Below are positions 32,561 to 39,907 of a stretch of DNA of 39,907 nt, one piece after another. This DNA is from Nitrososphaerota archaeon (lineage in GTDB: Archaea > Thermoproteota > Nitrososphaeria > Nitrososphaerales > Nitrosopumilaceae), in contig JAEFDA010000048.1 in NCBI GenBank assembly GCA_016126025.1, forward strand, positions 1 through 39,907, in the 5' to 3' direction. Below the pieces are notes generated by a model, which saw only the letters and a program-made list of their open reading frames with translations, was not told where the DNA came from and did not search any database. Position numbers and translations under genes: made by a program. Numbering within the stretch: the first letter of the stretch is position 1; every line of letters begins with the position of its first letter.

Positions 32561-34642
32561 TCAATTCCGACCCCGGCCGGGGGTTTGGAAGTCCGGTGGC
32601 CTCTCTTGGTACTGGCGTATGCGCTCGGCTATCGTCCTGTACAGGGAGCGGAAGCTGTCCTTGGTGGTCTCGCCAAGAAAGTCGGTCTCGCCAGCGGCGA
32701 TTTTGTCGCATATGTACCTGGTTATGTCCTCGTTGCTGAACTCGCCCCACCCGTCCGAGTCGTGGCTGCTCCATATGGACCTGAGGGCATCCACCATTCC
32801 GTCCTCGCCAAGCAGGTCGCTCTCCGACAGTCCCCTGTACCCCTCTTGGCGCAGCTTGACCTCGTAGGTCTGGTTTACGGCATGCAGGTAGTCGCTAGGA
32901 ACGATATAGTCCTCGATGGACTTGAGCTTTTTGCCCTCTCTCTCGTATAGTATGGTCTGTGCCGGGGCAAACCCATTGCGGACCAACTGGCTGGATGTGT
33001 GCCGGGACTCGGCGGAGTCGTCCAGCAGAACGAACGTCCGGTAGCCGTGGTCCCGATAGAACGTGGCCAGGGGCAGGACCGCGTCCTTGGAATGGCTGGC
33101 CACCACGTTGAGCGGGTTCATGGATATGTTGGGGTCCTCAAGAAACTTGTCAAAGGCGTTCAGGTACATGGCGTCGGACATGGTCTCCACTATGATGACC
33201 GGCCGGGAGTTGAAGCCGATACTGCGGTCGGTTATTGACTGGACCAGCCCCCGGGAGAGGCCATACAGTATGGGGGTCAGGGTCTTGTCGTCGGCGTTCC
33301 AGTAGTCGTAGAATATCTTGCTGAGGTGGCGGCGCCGGTCCAGCTCCACAACCAGCAGGTTGCCCGGGTTGTAGTCGAATATCATGAACGGCGAGTGGGT
33401 GGCGTACAGTACCTGGTTGGATCCAGCCAGATCCTTGAGCAAATCTGCGATCCCCATCTGCTGCGTGGGGTGCAGGTTGCGCGCCGGCTCGTCCAGCAGC
33501 AGTATGGCCTCCTTCAGCTCGGCCCGCTGCGTCTCGGCGGCAAAGTTCACTATGAATGAGAACGTCCACTTGAAACCCTCGGCGCGGCGGTTCAGCAGCC
33601 CGGTGTTGGTGATGGTGCCGTCCCGGTGGACGTCGGATATCACCAGACTCATTATGTTTCCGGGGCTGTACCGCAGGTCCACATGTATGGGATCTCCCTT
33701 CCAGGTTGGGTTGAGGCGCTTTGTGAGCTTGTTGCTGGCCGCGTTGAGTATCTTGATGAGGTTAGAGGGGCTGTCCTGGAATGACTCCAGCGAGTCCAAG
33801 TCCAGCTCTGCCAGGTAAAAGAGGTTCCTGACGGTCTCGGCCTTGTCAAACTCCTCCACAAACTCAATGGTGCCGCCCCTCTCCCCCTTCTGCTCCCTGA
33901 TGAACTCGTTGAGGTTTATGTTTCCGTGTATCTTTTTGTAGTCGGAGAAGTAGACGAACCGAGGGTGCAGCTCGGCCCCGATGAACTTTTCCAAGGCTTT
34001 TCTCTTGCCGATCCCCTCCAGCAGCTTTTCGAACTGGTTTTGGGGATCCTTGTATATGGTGAGCCACTCGCCCATCACCTGCTCCTCACGCACGACTATG
34101 GCCTGCACGCTCTTGTGGAACCGTTCCATTCCCTCGTCAAACTGCTGCCGCGTGGATGGTTGCTGGCCCTCAAAGAAGGAGGCGTCAAGGCGTTCCCGGA
34201 GGTGGTTGGGTATGGTGTCCATGAACGTCCGGACGTCCCTTGCCAGCGTGTCCCAGGATACTGCATCCTGTACGTCCTCCTCCTCTATCTGGACGTCGCC
34301 AAAGTCGTACTGCACGTCAGGGTTGGTGTTGGTCCTGAACAGCCTTACGCCCTTGACCGGCGGTATGTCCGGGAACCTCTCTTGTATCATGGCGGTCTCG
34401 GCCGCGGTCATCTCAAAGTTGCCCTCCACCAGCGTCATCTCAGACTTTAGCTCGTCGGACATCTCGTCGCACAGGTCCAGATCCGAGATGCCTTCGTCCC
34501 GGTTTAGCAGTGTGAGCGCCTGGAGTATGGTGGTCTTGCCGCTCTCGTTCCTCCCCACGAAGGCGGCCATGTCGCCCACCGTTATCTCTCCGGAGTCGTG
34601 TATGCACCGGAATGCACGGACCCTGAACTTGCGCAGCCGCAT
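32561..34642 (-). CDS. OLD-family ATPase with C-terminal TOPRIM nuclease domain
   Basis: The 693-residue product starts with an ABC-type ATPase: the Walker A GRNESGKT at 30-37, a long helical insert (about 60-300), the signature-like NRRAEGFKWTFSFIV (351-365), Walker B ILLLDEP (380-386) and H-loop YATHSPF (His416). Residues from about 481 form a TOPRIM domain with PVIIVETMSDA (Glu486) and VLLDDSAES (Asp541, Asp542). This is the layout of OLD (overcoming lysogenization defect) nucleases, several of which act in phage defence. No UvrD-like helicase partner (as in Gabija) is adjacent, so it would be the stand-alone class. TTAAAT 26-30 nt upstream supports the ATG. Confidence 0.85.
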   Translation of the reverse strand: MRLRKFRVRAFRCIHDSGEITVGDMAAFVGRNESGKTTILQALTLLNRDEGISDLDLCDEMSDELKSEMTLVEGNFEMTAAETAMIQERFPDIPPVKGVRLFRTNTNPDVQYDFGDVQIEEEDVQDAVSWDTLARDVRTFMDTIPNHLRERLDASFFEGQQPSTRQQFDEGMERFHKSVQAIVVREEQVMGEWLTIYKDPQNQFEKLLEGIGKRKALEKFIGAELHPRFVYFSDYKKIHGNINLNEFIREQKGERGGTIEFVEEFDKAETVRNLFYLAELDLDSLESFQDSPSNLIKILNAASNKLTKRLNPTWKGDPIHVDLRYSPGNIMSLVISDVHRDGTITNTGLLNRRAEGFKWTFSFIVNFAAETQRAELKEAILLLDEPARNLHPTQQMGIADLLKDLAGSNQVLYATHSPFMIFDYNPGNLLVVELDRRRHLSKIFYDYWNADDKTLTPILYGLSRGLVQSITDRSIGFNSRPVIIVETMSDAMYLNAFDKFLEDPNISMNPLNVVASHSKDAVLPLATFYRDHGYRTFVLLDDSAESRHTSSQLVRNGFAPAQTILYEREGKKLKSIEDYIVPSDYLHAVNQTYEVKLRQEGYRGLSESDLLGEDGMVDALRSIWSSHDSDGWGEFSNEDITRYICDKIAAGETDFLGETTKDSFRSLYRTIAERIRQYQERPPDFQTPGRGRN

Positions 34643-34688
34643 TGAGTGGGGAGTCGCTCGGGGCGGATTTAACTCATTCGTAGTTGGA

Positions 34689-34871
34689 TCAGCGCCGCCT
34701 TCTTCTCTGGCCGGGCTTGTTCTGGCCCGGAAACCTGTTGAGCTTCAGCCTCTTGCGGTAGTTGTCCTTGTTTTGGATGCTGGCGCTGGTGCCGCTCCTC
34801 TTGCGTCCCTCTACTTTGGGGGTCTGTCCCCTGACCTTGCCGGCCTTGGTGAGCGAACCGTGGGTTGCCAT
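34689..34871 (-). CDS. rps30e: 30S ribosomal protein S30e
   Basis: A 60-residue highly basic protein beginning MATHGSLTKAGKVRGQTPKV and ending PGQNKPGQRRRRR. This is the archaeal/eukaryotic ribosomal protein S30e, which in eukaryotes is made as a fusion to a ubiquitin-like protein but here stands alone. AGATAAAAG about 28 nt upstream, at the end of the TIM gene, gives it its own leaderless promoter. Confidence 0.92.
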   Translation of the reverse strand: MATHGSLTKAGKVRGQTPKVEGRKRSGTSASIQNKDNYRKRLKLNRFPGQNKPGQRRRRR

Positions 34872-34896
34872 GCGGTGATGATGCAGTGGCGGGCTT

Positions 34897-35553
34897 TTAT
34901 CTGTTTGCCATGGATTGCGCCAAATCTGCCAGCGCAGCGGTGGGGTCTGGGGACTTTACCACGCCGCTGGCGACCAGTATCCCGGCAGCGCCCAGCTCCA
35001 AGGCCCGGCGGACGTCGTCCCCTGACACTATGCCGGCGCCGCACAGCAGGGTAGCTCCCGTACCGCGCACCGACTCTGCAGCCTCGCTGATCAGCTCCGG
35101 TCTCTCAGTGGACACGGATCTGCCCGTCCCGATGAGTTCGGGCGGCTCTATGGCTATGTAGTCGGGACGCAGCGGGGCGTATGATGCCGTCTCCGCCACG
35201 TCCCGCGTGCACAACACAGACGTCATTCCCAAGCCCCGCAGTCTTTCTATGAGGGTGGGTATGGCGTCGAAATCCAGTCGGTGTTCGCTGTGGTTGAGTA
35301 TGGATCCTGATACGCCCGCGTCTCTGAGCAGTTCGGGGACGACGTACCCGGTGGTACTTCCGGGGGGTTCTGCATCGACGTGCTGGGCCAGAACGCGGAC
35401 ACGGGGGCCCGCCTGAATCCCCAGGAGGTGGTGGGGCGGGGCTATGGCTACGTCTATGCGGTGCTTGGTGGCGGCCGCGGCGGCAGCGGCGGCCAAGGAT
35501 GTCAGGCTTCCGGCGGAGATCTCGCGGTAGTTCTTGCAATTTACCACCAGCAT
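34897..35553 (-). CDS. tpiA: Triosephosphate isomerase, archaeal type
   Basis: The 218-residue enzyme interconverts DHAP and glyceraldehyde-3-phosphate. Catalytic residues are visible: Asn5 and Lys7 in VVNCKNY, His88 in LNHSEHR and Glu136 in IAIEPPELIGTG. Phosphate-binding glycines lie in LLCGAGI and GILVASGVVK. The length is typical of the short archaeal form. The start is ATG 35553, which gives MLVVNCKNY; the 17-residue upstream extension is not conserved in style. Confidence 0.92.
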   Translation of the reverse strand: MLVVNCKNYREISAGSLTSLAAAAAAAATKHRIDVAIAPPHHLLGIQAGPRVRVLAQHVDAEPPGSTTGYVVPELLRDAGVSGSILNHSEHRLDFDAIPTLIERLRGLGMTSVLCTRDVAETASYAPLRPDYIAIEPPELIGTGRSVSTERPELISEAAESVRGTGATLLCGAGIVSGDDVRRALELGAAGILVASGVVKSPDPTAALADLAQSMANR

Positions 35554-36008
35554 GAACGCCAACCTGTAACGGCCCTTATGAATCTGCAGCAGCGGCGTAC
35601 GCATGGCTGTTCCCAGAAAGGCTTGGACAAGGCAGCGCTGCCGGCAGCTTCGTTCGGTCTATAACATGGCTAGGCCCGTAACCAGTCCGGAATGTCGAAA
35701 AAGCGTACTGCATACAGTACGAAAATGCGCAATGCTCCTGCAGCTGCCCTCCAGACTGTCAAACGCCAGCTGTTCGTAATTCCGGTGGGCGGCCTCCGCT
35801 AGGTTGATGCCGACGCGGTCCTTAGGTTAGAACCGGGCAACACGTCCGCCGTTACGGCAATAACGAATGAAATCTGAAGCGCTACACCACTCCTGAATCC
35901 AGCTGCCACAGGCGCCGCCCTGTGTCTGCCGGTGCGCCGTCCGTGAGCAAAAACTTAGCCCGCCATGTTTGCCCGCATGGAGGCTTGCGCCACCCGTTCC
36001 CCGATATG
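35554..36008. other. Mostly gene-free spacer with a possible gene fragment
   Basis: On the minus strand a stop-bounded frame from about 35825 to 35659 reads DRVGINLAEAAHRNYEQLAF and DSLEGSCRSIAHFRTVCSTL. This looks like real protein sequence but has no start and no family I can name, so it may be a gene remnant. The rest has no recognisable feature except the palindrome at 35704-35721. Confidence 0.3.
35704..35721. repeat. Perfect inverted repeat CGTACTG-CATA-CAGTACG
   Basis: Two 7-bp arms pair perfectly around a 4-nt loop. It lies inside the suspected gene fragment about 150 bp upstream of the triosephosphate isomerase start. It could be a regulator binding site (TrmB-type sites contain TACT and AGTA half-sites) or chance. 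Confidence 0.4.
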
Positions 36009-39000
36009 TCACCCCCAGAAGAACTCGTCCAGTCCAGACTGCTTTCCCTTGCCCATTATGGTGTCAAAGTCCAGACCCATAGACGAGACTATCTGGTCCA
36101 GTGTGGACTGCATAAATTCGATATATTTTGGGGTGTCTACCTCGCTGGCCTTGGCCATGGAGACGGGCTTTGCGCCCGGCTGCGTAAACGTCTTGACGTA
36201 CGAGATTATTTCACCGCGCTTCATCCTGCGGCCCTCATGGGCTTCCAGCATCTTGGCAGCCCTGACGTGCTGGGGTATGGTCTTTGTGTATTCGTCGACG
36301 GCCTTGCTCATTGTCATGTTGAACGCCAACTCCTCCACCGGAACTTCCCTGGCCTCCAGCCGCTTGCCGCTCTCGTCTATCCTTTTGGATATTCCCTTTC
36401 GGGCCTGCTCGAACTCCTCAGCGTTCCGGACGCCTGAAAGTATGGATATTACGTCCTCGAACAGTCTCTTGATGAACGGTGGAGTGTGGGACTTTTTTCC
36501 GGTCAATCCCTTCACGTCCACCATCCCAGATTTTGTGACCCCAAAATAGTTTTTTTTCCTGTTGGAGAGCACGCAGTACCTGTACTCTTTGTCCACTTCC
36601 AGCTCCACGCCGTGATCCCTCTTAGCCGCGTCCACCACCGTGCTGATTTGGTCTTCGGTAGGGTTTTTTAGAAATAGCGAGTCGGTGTTGTGGAGAAGTA
36701 TGTTGCCGATGCCGCCGCAAAAGTGGTGGTTGGATGTCTCCACGTCGTAGACGTATTCGTCCGCCTGCCGGATGCGTATCTCGCGAATGGCGTCCTCCGG
36801 CTCAGGCGCCTTTGTGTCATCAGCCGGTCTGATCTGCAAGATGTCGGTCCCGTCCTTGCGCGACAGGGTGTAGCCCAGCCCAAGCCCATTCATAATGTAC
36901 GCCACACCCTGTAGCAGAAAGTATCCTTCCGGCTCGGCCTCTATGGCATCAGTCCGGCCCCGCGCCCAGCCGATCCCCTCTAGGAGTCCGGCGAGGTACC
37001 TCCGCCGCGCGGCGACTCCTGCGTTAAGTACGGCGGCCGGAACGCCTCCGCGGTCCAGAGCGTCGGACGTTTTGATCCGTACGACGCAGTTCTCCGCCGC
37101 GATCTCTATAACGTTCTCGCCCGTAGGCGCGGCGCCCCCCTCGCCGCCGGCTCCCAGCCCCCTGCCGTCATCGAACCCCCGGCGCCATGCTCTGTCGGGC
37201 GATACGATACTGGCCCCGGAACTGGTGGGGCAAACGAACTGGTTTATACTGTCTCCTACATTCAAGTCCGTGGGTTTCACGGCTCGGCCGTTTATTACCA
37301 GGCTGTGGTCCCCCGTACACTCCACGTAGCCAGTCGTCGTCAGGATGTGGTATATGTCCTTGCGGACCCGGTGCCTGTACACGTGCTTGACGTCCGCAAA
37401 TCCACCATCGGTCCACACCTGCACGCCGGAGAGGCGTGGATCATACAGTCGGCTGATTGGGATTATGCGCACCATCTCGTCTTTTTTTATGACGACCGGC
37501 GTGTTGCCCGTCACGCTGTCGCCGTACAACACGTTTATGTCGGCCTTTTCGCATATCTTGATCGTCTCCTGAATGGTGTGCCGTCCGACGGCGGTGGTGG
37601 CTTCGGCGGCAGGCAGAAAGTACAGGGGGAATATGTCGGCACCCATAACACCGTAGCTGGCGTTCAGTATAACCTTGAGAGCCTGGGTGACTACTGTGTA
37701 CTGCCGGCGCACCTCGGGCGTGCTGGATCTGGACTTTGAGAGGGCCTTGTAGTAGTTTACTCTGAGGTCCCGCAGGGACCCTATTATCATGGCAGTGATC
37801 CCATTTTTTTTGCTGCAGACCCAGTGATTGGTCTGGGGTATGGTGTTGGCTCTACACTCGGCGTGGGGGCACCTTACGGTCTCGTACGAGATGTTTTTCA
37901 CCTTTATTATGCTGGGATACAGGCTTGCAAAGTCCACTACGGTGACCGCAAAGTGGACCCCCTCCACGGGCTCTATGACCAGCCCGCCGCGGTATTTTTT
38001 GTCCTTTATCACCGCGTCGGCGGTTACCTCGGCGGTTCGGGCAGACAGCTCCTTCTGTCCAGGAATGCGCGCCCCGATCCTGCGGTGTTCGTAAAATAGA
38101 AGGCTCCTGATCCACTGCGACACCCCCATCCTGGCTATGTCGTCGATGGGCATCCTGCCTATGCGCGCTATTATCACAAACAAGTTCATGAGCAGGTTGC
38201 CATCAAAGGTCGTGAGCTTGAGCGTGAGTCGGGCATCATTATAGCAATAGTTGGCCGTCTCGTACAGGGTAAGGCTGCCCAGAGGCTTGCCGTAGTCTAT
38301 CTTCCGCTCGCCCAGCAGCGCCTGGGACACGCTATCCAGCGAAAAGTTTGTGTATTTTTGCGAGAACGCGTATATTTGGAAGGATCGGTTGGACATTGTC
38401 CTGTACAGGTCTATGTGCACGCCCCGCCGCAGGGTGGCGGCGTTCTTCATCATGTATAGGGGGTTTTTATCGCCGGGCACGTCCAGCGCCCTGGCCCGGT
38501 TGTACAAGTACGGCAGGTCGAACTCATCGCCGTTGTAGGTCAGCACGAATGGAAAGTCAGCAATTATGTCGAACGCATCCAGTATCATCTTTTTTTCGTC
38601 GTCATAAAATACTATGTCCACGTCGTCGGCCAGCTCGTTGGTGCCCTTTTGTACGCCGGTGTCCAATACGAGCATCCGGTTGAACCCGCCCGTTCCGGCG
38701 AATCCCACCGCCGTGATCCGCTTCTCGGCGATCTTGGGGTCTGGTATGCGCCCCTCTTGAGCGTCCACCTCTATGTCCACCGCCACGCGCCTCATCTCGG
38801 GGATGGGCTGGTTGAGTAGGTGGGCCCATTCTTCTATGAATTCCTGGAACTGGACCGGATCCACTACCTCCTTGTTCGTTATCTTGTCCCACAGGAGGGA
38901 CTTAAGGGCCATCTGGACATCCTCTGTTATGTCTTCATCGTGGGACACCACCTTGGAATCGCGTATGGCGTAGTGCTTTCCCACTATGAGGCCCCGGTCG

Positions 39001-39392
39001 TACAGGTAGTTCTCGTAGTATTTTATGTCAGACTCCCAAGTCTCTATTCTGTTGCGTATGCTGTCGGGGGTGCCACCGATGGCCAGGGGATCTCCGGCAA
39101 TTATCTTGGACATGGTTATGGTCCTGTCATCGGCCAGGTCGTGCAGCTCAGTCGGCTTTATGTCTATGATGTCGCTCCTGCCGCCTATCTCATGCCTTAT
39201 CTCGTCAGGAGTCATCGTGGAGTAGCAGTACGGTTTGTGTCCGGTGTTGTCCTTCCAGAGTATTATCTTCTGTTCTTTAGGCTCGTAGAATTTTAGGAGC
39301 GCCGACTTGGACATGGAATCGTAGGTGGCCGAGACCAGCATCGATGGTGGCAACTCGGCTATCTCGTCGGGTTTGGCTGTCTTGGACGACAT
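36009..39392 (-). CDS. polB: Family B DNA polymerase interrupted by an intein
   Basis: The open frame of 1127 residues holds a replicative PolB of about 850 residues plus an intein. The exonuclease motifs are VAVDIEVD (Asp206, Glu208), TYNGDEFDLPY and CYNDARLT. The polymerase motifs are VVDFASLYPSI (motif A, Asp487), VILNASYGVMG (motif B) and YGD/TDS (motif C: Asp625 and, after splicing, the Asp of TDS). A later KKNYFGVTKSG matches the KKRY-type region. The C-terminus GLDEFFWG resembles a PCNA-interaction box (Q-x-x-L-x-x-F-F: QSGLDEFF). It is 10 nt downstream of the dCMP deaminase gene and likely shares its message. Confidence 0.95.
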   Translation of the reverse strand: MSSKTAKPDEIAELPPSMLVSATYDSMSKSALLKFYEPKEQKIILWKDNTGHKPYCYSTMTPDEIRHEIGGRSDIIDIKPTELHDLADDRTITMSKIIAGDPLAIGGTPDSIRNRIETWESDIKYYENYLYDRGLIVGKHYAIRDSKVVSHDEDITEDVQMALKSLLWDKITNKEVVDPVQFQEFIEEWAHLLNQPIPEMRRVAVDIEVDAQEGRIPDPKIAEKRITAVGFAGTGGFNRMLVLDTGVQKGTNELADDVDIVFYDDEKKMILDAFDIIADFPFVLTYNGDEFDLPYLYNRARALDVPGDKNPLYMMKNAATLRRGVHIDLYRTMSNRSFQIYAFSQKYTNFSLDSVSQALLGERKIDYGKPLGSLTLYETANYCYNDARLTLKLTTFDGNLLMNLFVIIARIGRMPIDDIARMGVSQWIRSLLFYEHRRIGARIPGQKELSARTAEVTADAVIKDKKYRGGLVIEPVEGVHFAVTVVDFASLYPSIIKVKNISYETVRCPHAECRANTIPQTNHWVCSKKNGITAMIIGSLRDLRVNYYKALSKSRSSTPEVRRQYTVVTQALKVILNASYGVMGADIFPLYFLPAAEATTAVGRHTIQETIKICEKADINVLYGDSVTGNTPVVIKKDEMVRIIPISRLYDPRLSGVQVWTDGGFADVKHVYRHRVRKDIYHILTTTGYVECTGDHSLVINGRAVKPTDLNVGDSINQFVCPTSSGASIVSPDRAWRRGFDDGRGLGAGGEGGAAPTGENVIEIAAENCVVRIKTSDALDRGGVPAAVLNAGVAARRRYLAGLLEGIGWARGRTDAIEAEPEGYFLLQGVAYIMNGLGLGYTLSRKDGTDILQIRPADDTKAPEPEDAIREIRIRQADEYVYDVETSNHHFCGGIGNILLHNTDSLFLKNPTEDQISTVVDAAKRDHGVELEVDKEYRYCVLSNRKKNYFGVTKSGMVDVKGLTGKKSHTPPFIKRLFEDVISILSGVRNAEEFEQARKGISKRIDESGKRLEAREVPVEELAFNMTMSKAVDEYTKTIPQHVRAAKMLEAHEGRRMKRGEIISYVKTFTQPGAKPVSMAKASEVDTPKYIEFMQSTLDQIVSSMGLDFDTIMGKGKQSGLDEFFWG
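36687..37517 (-). other. Intein (277 residues) in PolB at the YGD/TDS site
   Basis: Residues 626-902 of the polymerase frame are foreign to the enzyme. The first residue is Ser in SVTGNTPVV (block A). Block B is YVECTGDHSLVI, with the conserved T and H. Block F/G reads YVYDVETSNHHFCGGIGNIL and ends LLHN before Thr. These are complete splicing motifs (N-terminal Ser, penultimate His, terminal Asn, +1 Thr). The middle (about 110-235) has WRRGFDDGRG and YLAGLLEGIGW, remnants of two LAGLIDADG motifs; the first appears degenerate, and a Gly/Ala-rich stretch follows it. Splicing is likely; homing activity is probably lost. Confidence 0.9.
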
Positions 39393-39402
39393 CGCACCGG
39401 CC

Positions 39403-39907
39403 CTAGTCCCCGAGCTTCAACCCGTCGATCCACCGGGAGATGCGTCTGGCATCCATAAGTACCACCTCTATATTGGCACTGTCCACCAGATCCTGGGCCT
39501 TCTCGGGATACTCGCTTATGCAGACGAACCTCTCTATGCCTATGGTGATGGCCATCTTGGAGCAGTCCAGGCAAGGGGTCGCTGTACTGTACAGGGTGGC
39601 CCCGCTGACGGCTCCTATGCCTAGGATGGCGCAGTGTATTATGGCGTTGGCCTCCGCGTGGGTGCACATGCACCTGTCCAGCGCCTCGCCGGAAGGCACC
39701 AGGCCGTTCACCCGGTCCCGGCACCTTTTACATCCGCCCTCGTAGCAGTTTTTGATTCCCGGAGGCGTTCCGTTGTACCCGGTGGCCAGCTGCCGGTGGT
39801 CCTTGGCTATGACGGCTCCAACCTTTCTGGCGATGCAGTTGGATCTCAGCTTGGCCAATCCTGCCTGCAGCATAAAGTATTCGTCCCAGTCGGGTCTCTC
39901 AAACTTC
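39403..39907 (-). CDS. dCMP deaminase (partial, runs off the right edge)
   Basis: Zinc-dependent deaminase of the dCMP/ComEB type. It has NCIARKVGAVIAKDHRQLAT, GYNGTPPGIKNC, a Cys cluster CYEGGCKRCRD, the catalytic THAEANAI (His, Glu) and TPCLDCSKMA (two Cys ligands). The frame stays open to the end of the window with RPDWDEYFMLQAGLAKL, the usual N-terminus of the family, so the true start lies outside; ATG 39873 is internal. It makes dUMP for thymidylate synthesis and is placed directly before polB. Confidence 0.9.
   Translation of the reverse strand, partial: KFERPDWDEYFMLQAGLAKLRSNCIARKVGAVIAKDHRQLATGYNGTPPGIKNCYEGGCKRCRDRVNGLVPSGEALDRCMCTHAEANAIIHCAILGIGAVSGATLYSTATPCLDCSKMAITIGIERFVCISEYPEKAQDLVDSANIEVVLMDARRISRWIDGLKLGD

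Noticed and set aside
1..39907. CRISPR arrays, rRNA genes, intact insertion sequences
   Set aside because: I saw no regularly spaced repeats, no rRNA motifs and no complete transposase with terminal repeats; only decayed transposase pieces are present.

Overview
The window looks like a GC-rich thaumarchaeon (Nitrososphaerota), most likely Cenarchaeum symbiosum or a close relative. This is inferred from gene content: both DNA topoisomerase VI subunits, a family B DNA polymerase, aIF2-beta, RIO1 kinase, a Pno1-like KH protein, Tsr3, ribosomal proteins L40e and S30e, Sec61-beta, a DUF2070 protein and a CbtAB/DUF4443 pair. Genes are dense. Many have an AT-rich TATA-like box about 26-31 nt before the start codon, which implies leaderless mRNAs, and several starts are GTG or TTG.

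Region 1 (1-5 kb) is accessory. A three-helix membrane protein is followed by a YwgA-like winged-helix gene and a TrmB-type regulator on the minus strand. Divergent from these is a tight four-gene plus-strand operon: a ubiquitin-like protein, an E2-like conjugating enzyme, a JAMM peptidase and an E1-like activating enzyme. This gene set and order match the bacterial Bil (ISG15-like) anti-phage systems and are the most notable content of the window.

Region 2 (5-7.7 kb) holds decayed and mobile-type genes: a transposase-like remnant, a P-loop kinase gene broken by one amber codon, an intact NYN nuclease-like gene, and a tRNA-Val(CAC) that appears to carry a 16-nt intron in its variable loop.

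Region 3 (8-14.1 kb) is mostly core. It carries L40e, sucD-sucC, a small conserved protein, a Dps-like ferritin, a PD-(D/E)XK nuclease-like protein, DUF2070 and Sec61-beta.

Region 4 (14.1-19.3 kb) has a 58-residue 4-oxalocrotonate tautomerase-like gene, a frameshifted transposase remnant, a large secreted family 5 solute-binding protein with C-terminal WW-type repeats, Tsr3 and a membrane-anchored protein.

Region 5 (19.3-28.1 kb) is an information-processing and purine-salvage block: DUF5679, aIF2-beta, DUF424, RIO1, KH protein, Top6B and Top6A on plus; an Hsp20-like membrane protein on minus; apt and mtnP on plus; then a four-gene minus operon of small conserved proteins.

Region 6 (28.3-30.1 kb) is a cobalt-uptake locus: cbtB-cbtA on plus and a DUF4443 regulator on minus. 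Both promoters carry the same GGATA-type inverted repeat.

Region 7 (30.4-39.9 kb, all minus) holds a large secreted beta-sandwich protein, an OLD-type ATPase/TOPRIM nuclease, S30e, an archaeal triosephosphate isomerase, PolB interrupted by a 277-residue intein at YGD/TDS, and a dCMP deaminase cut by the window edge.
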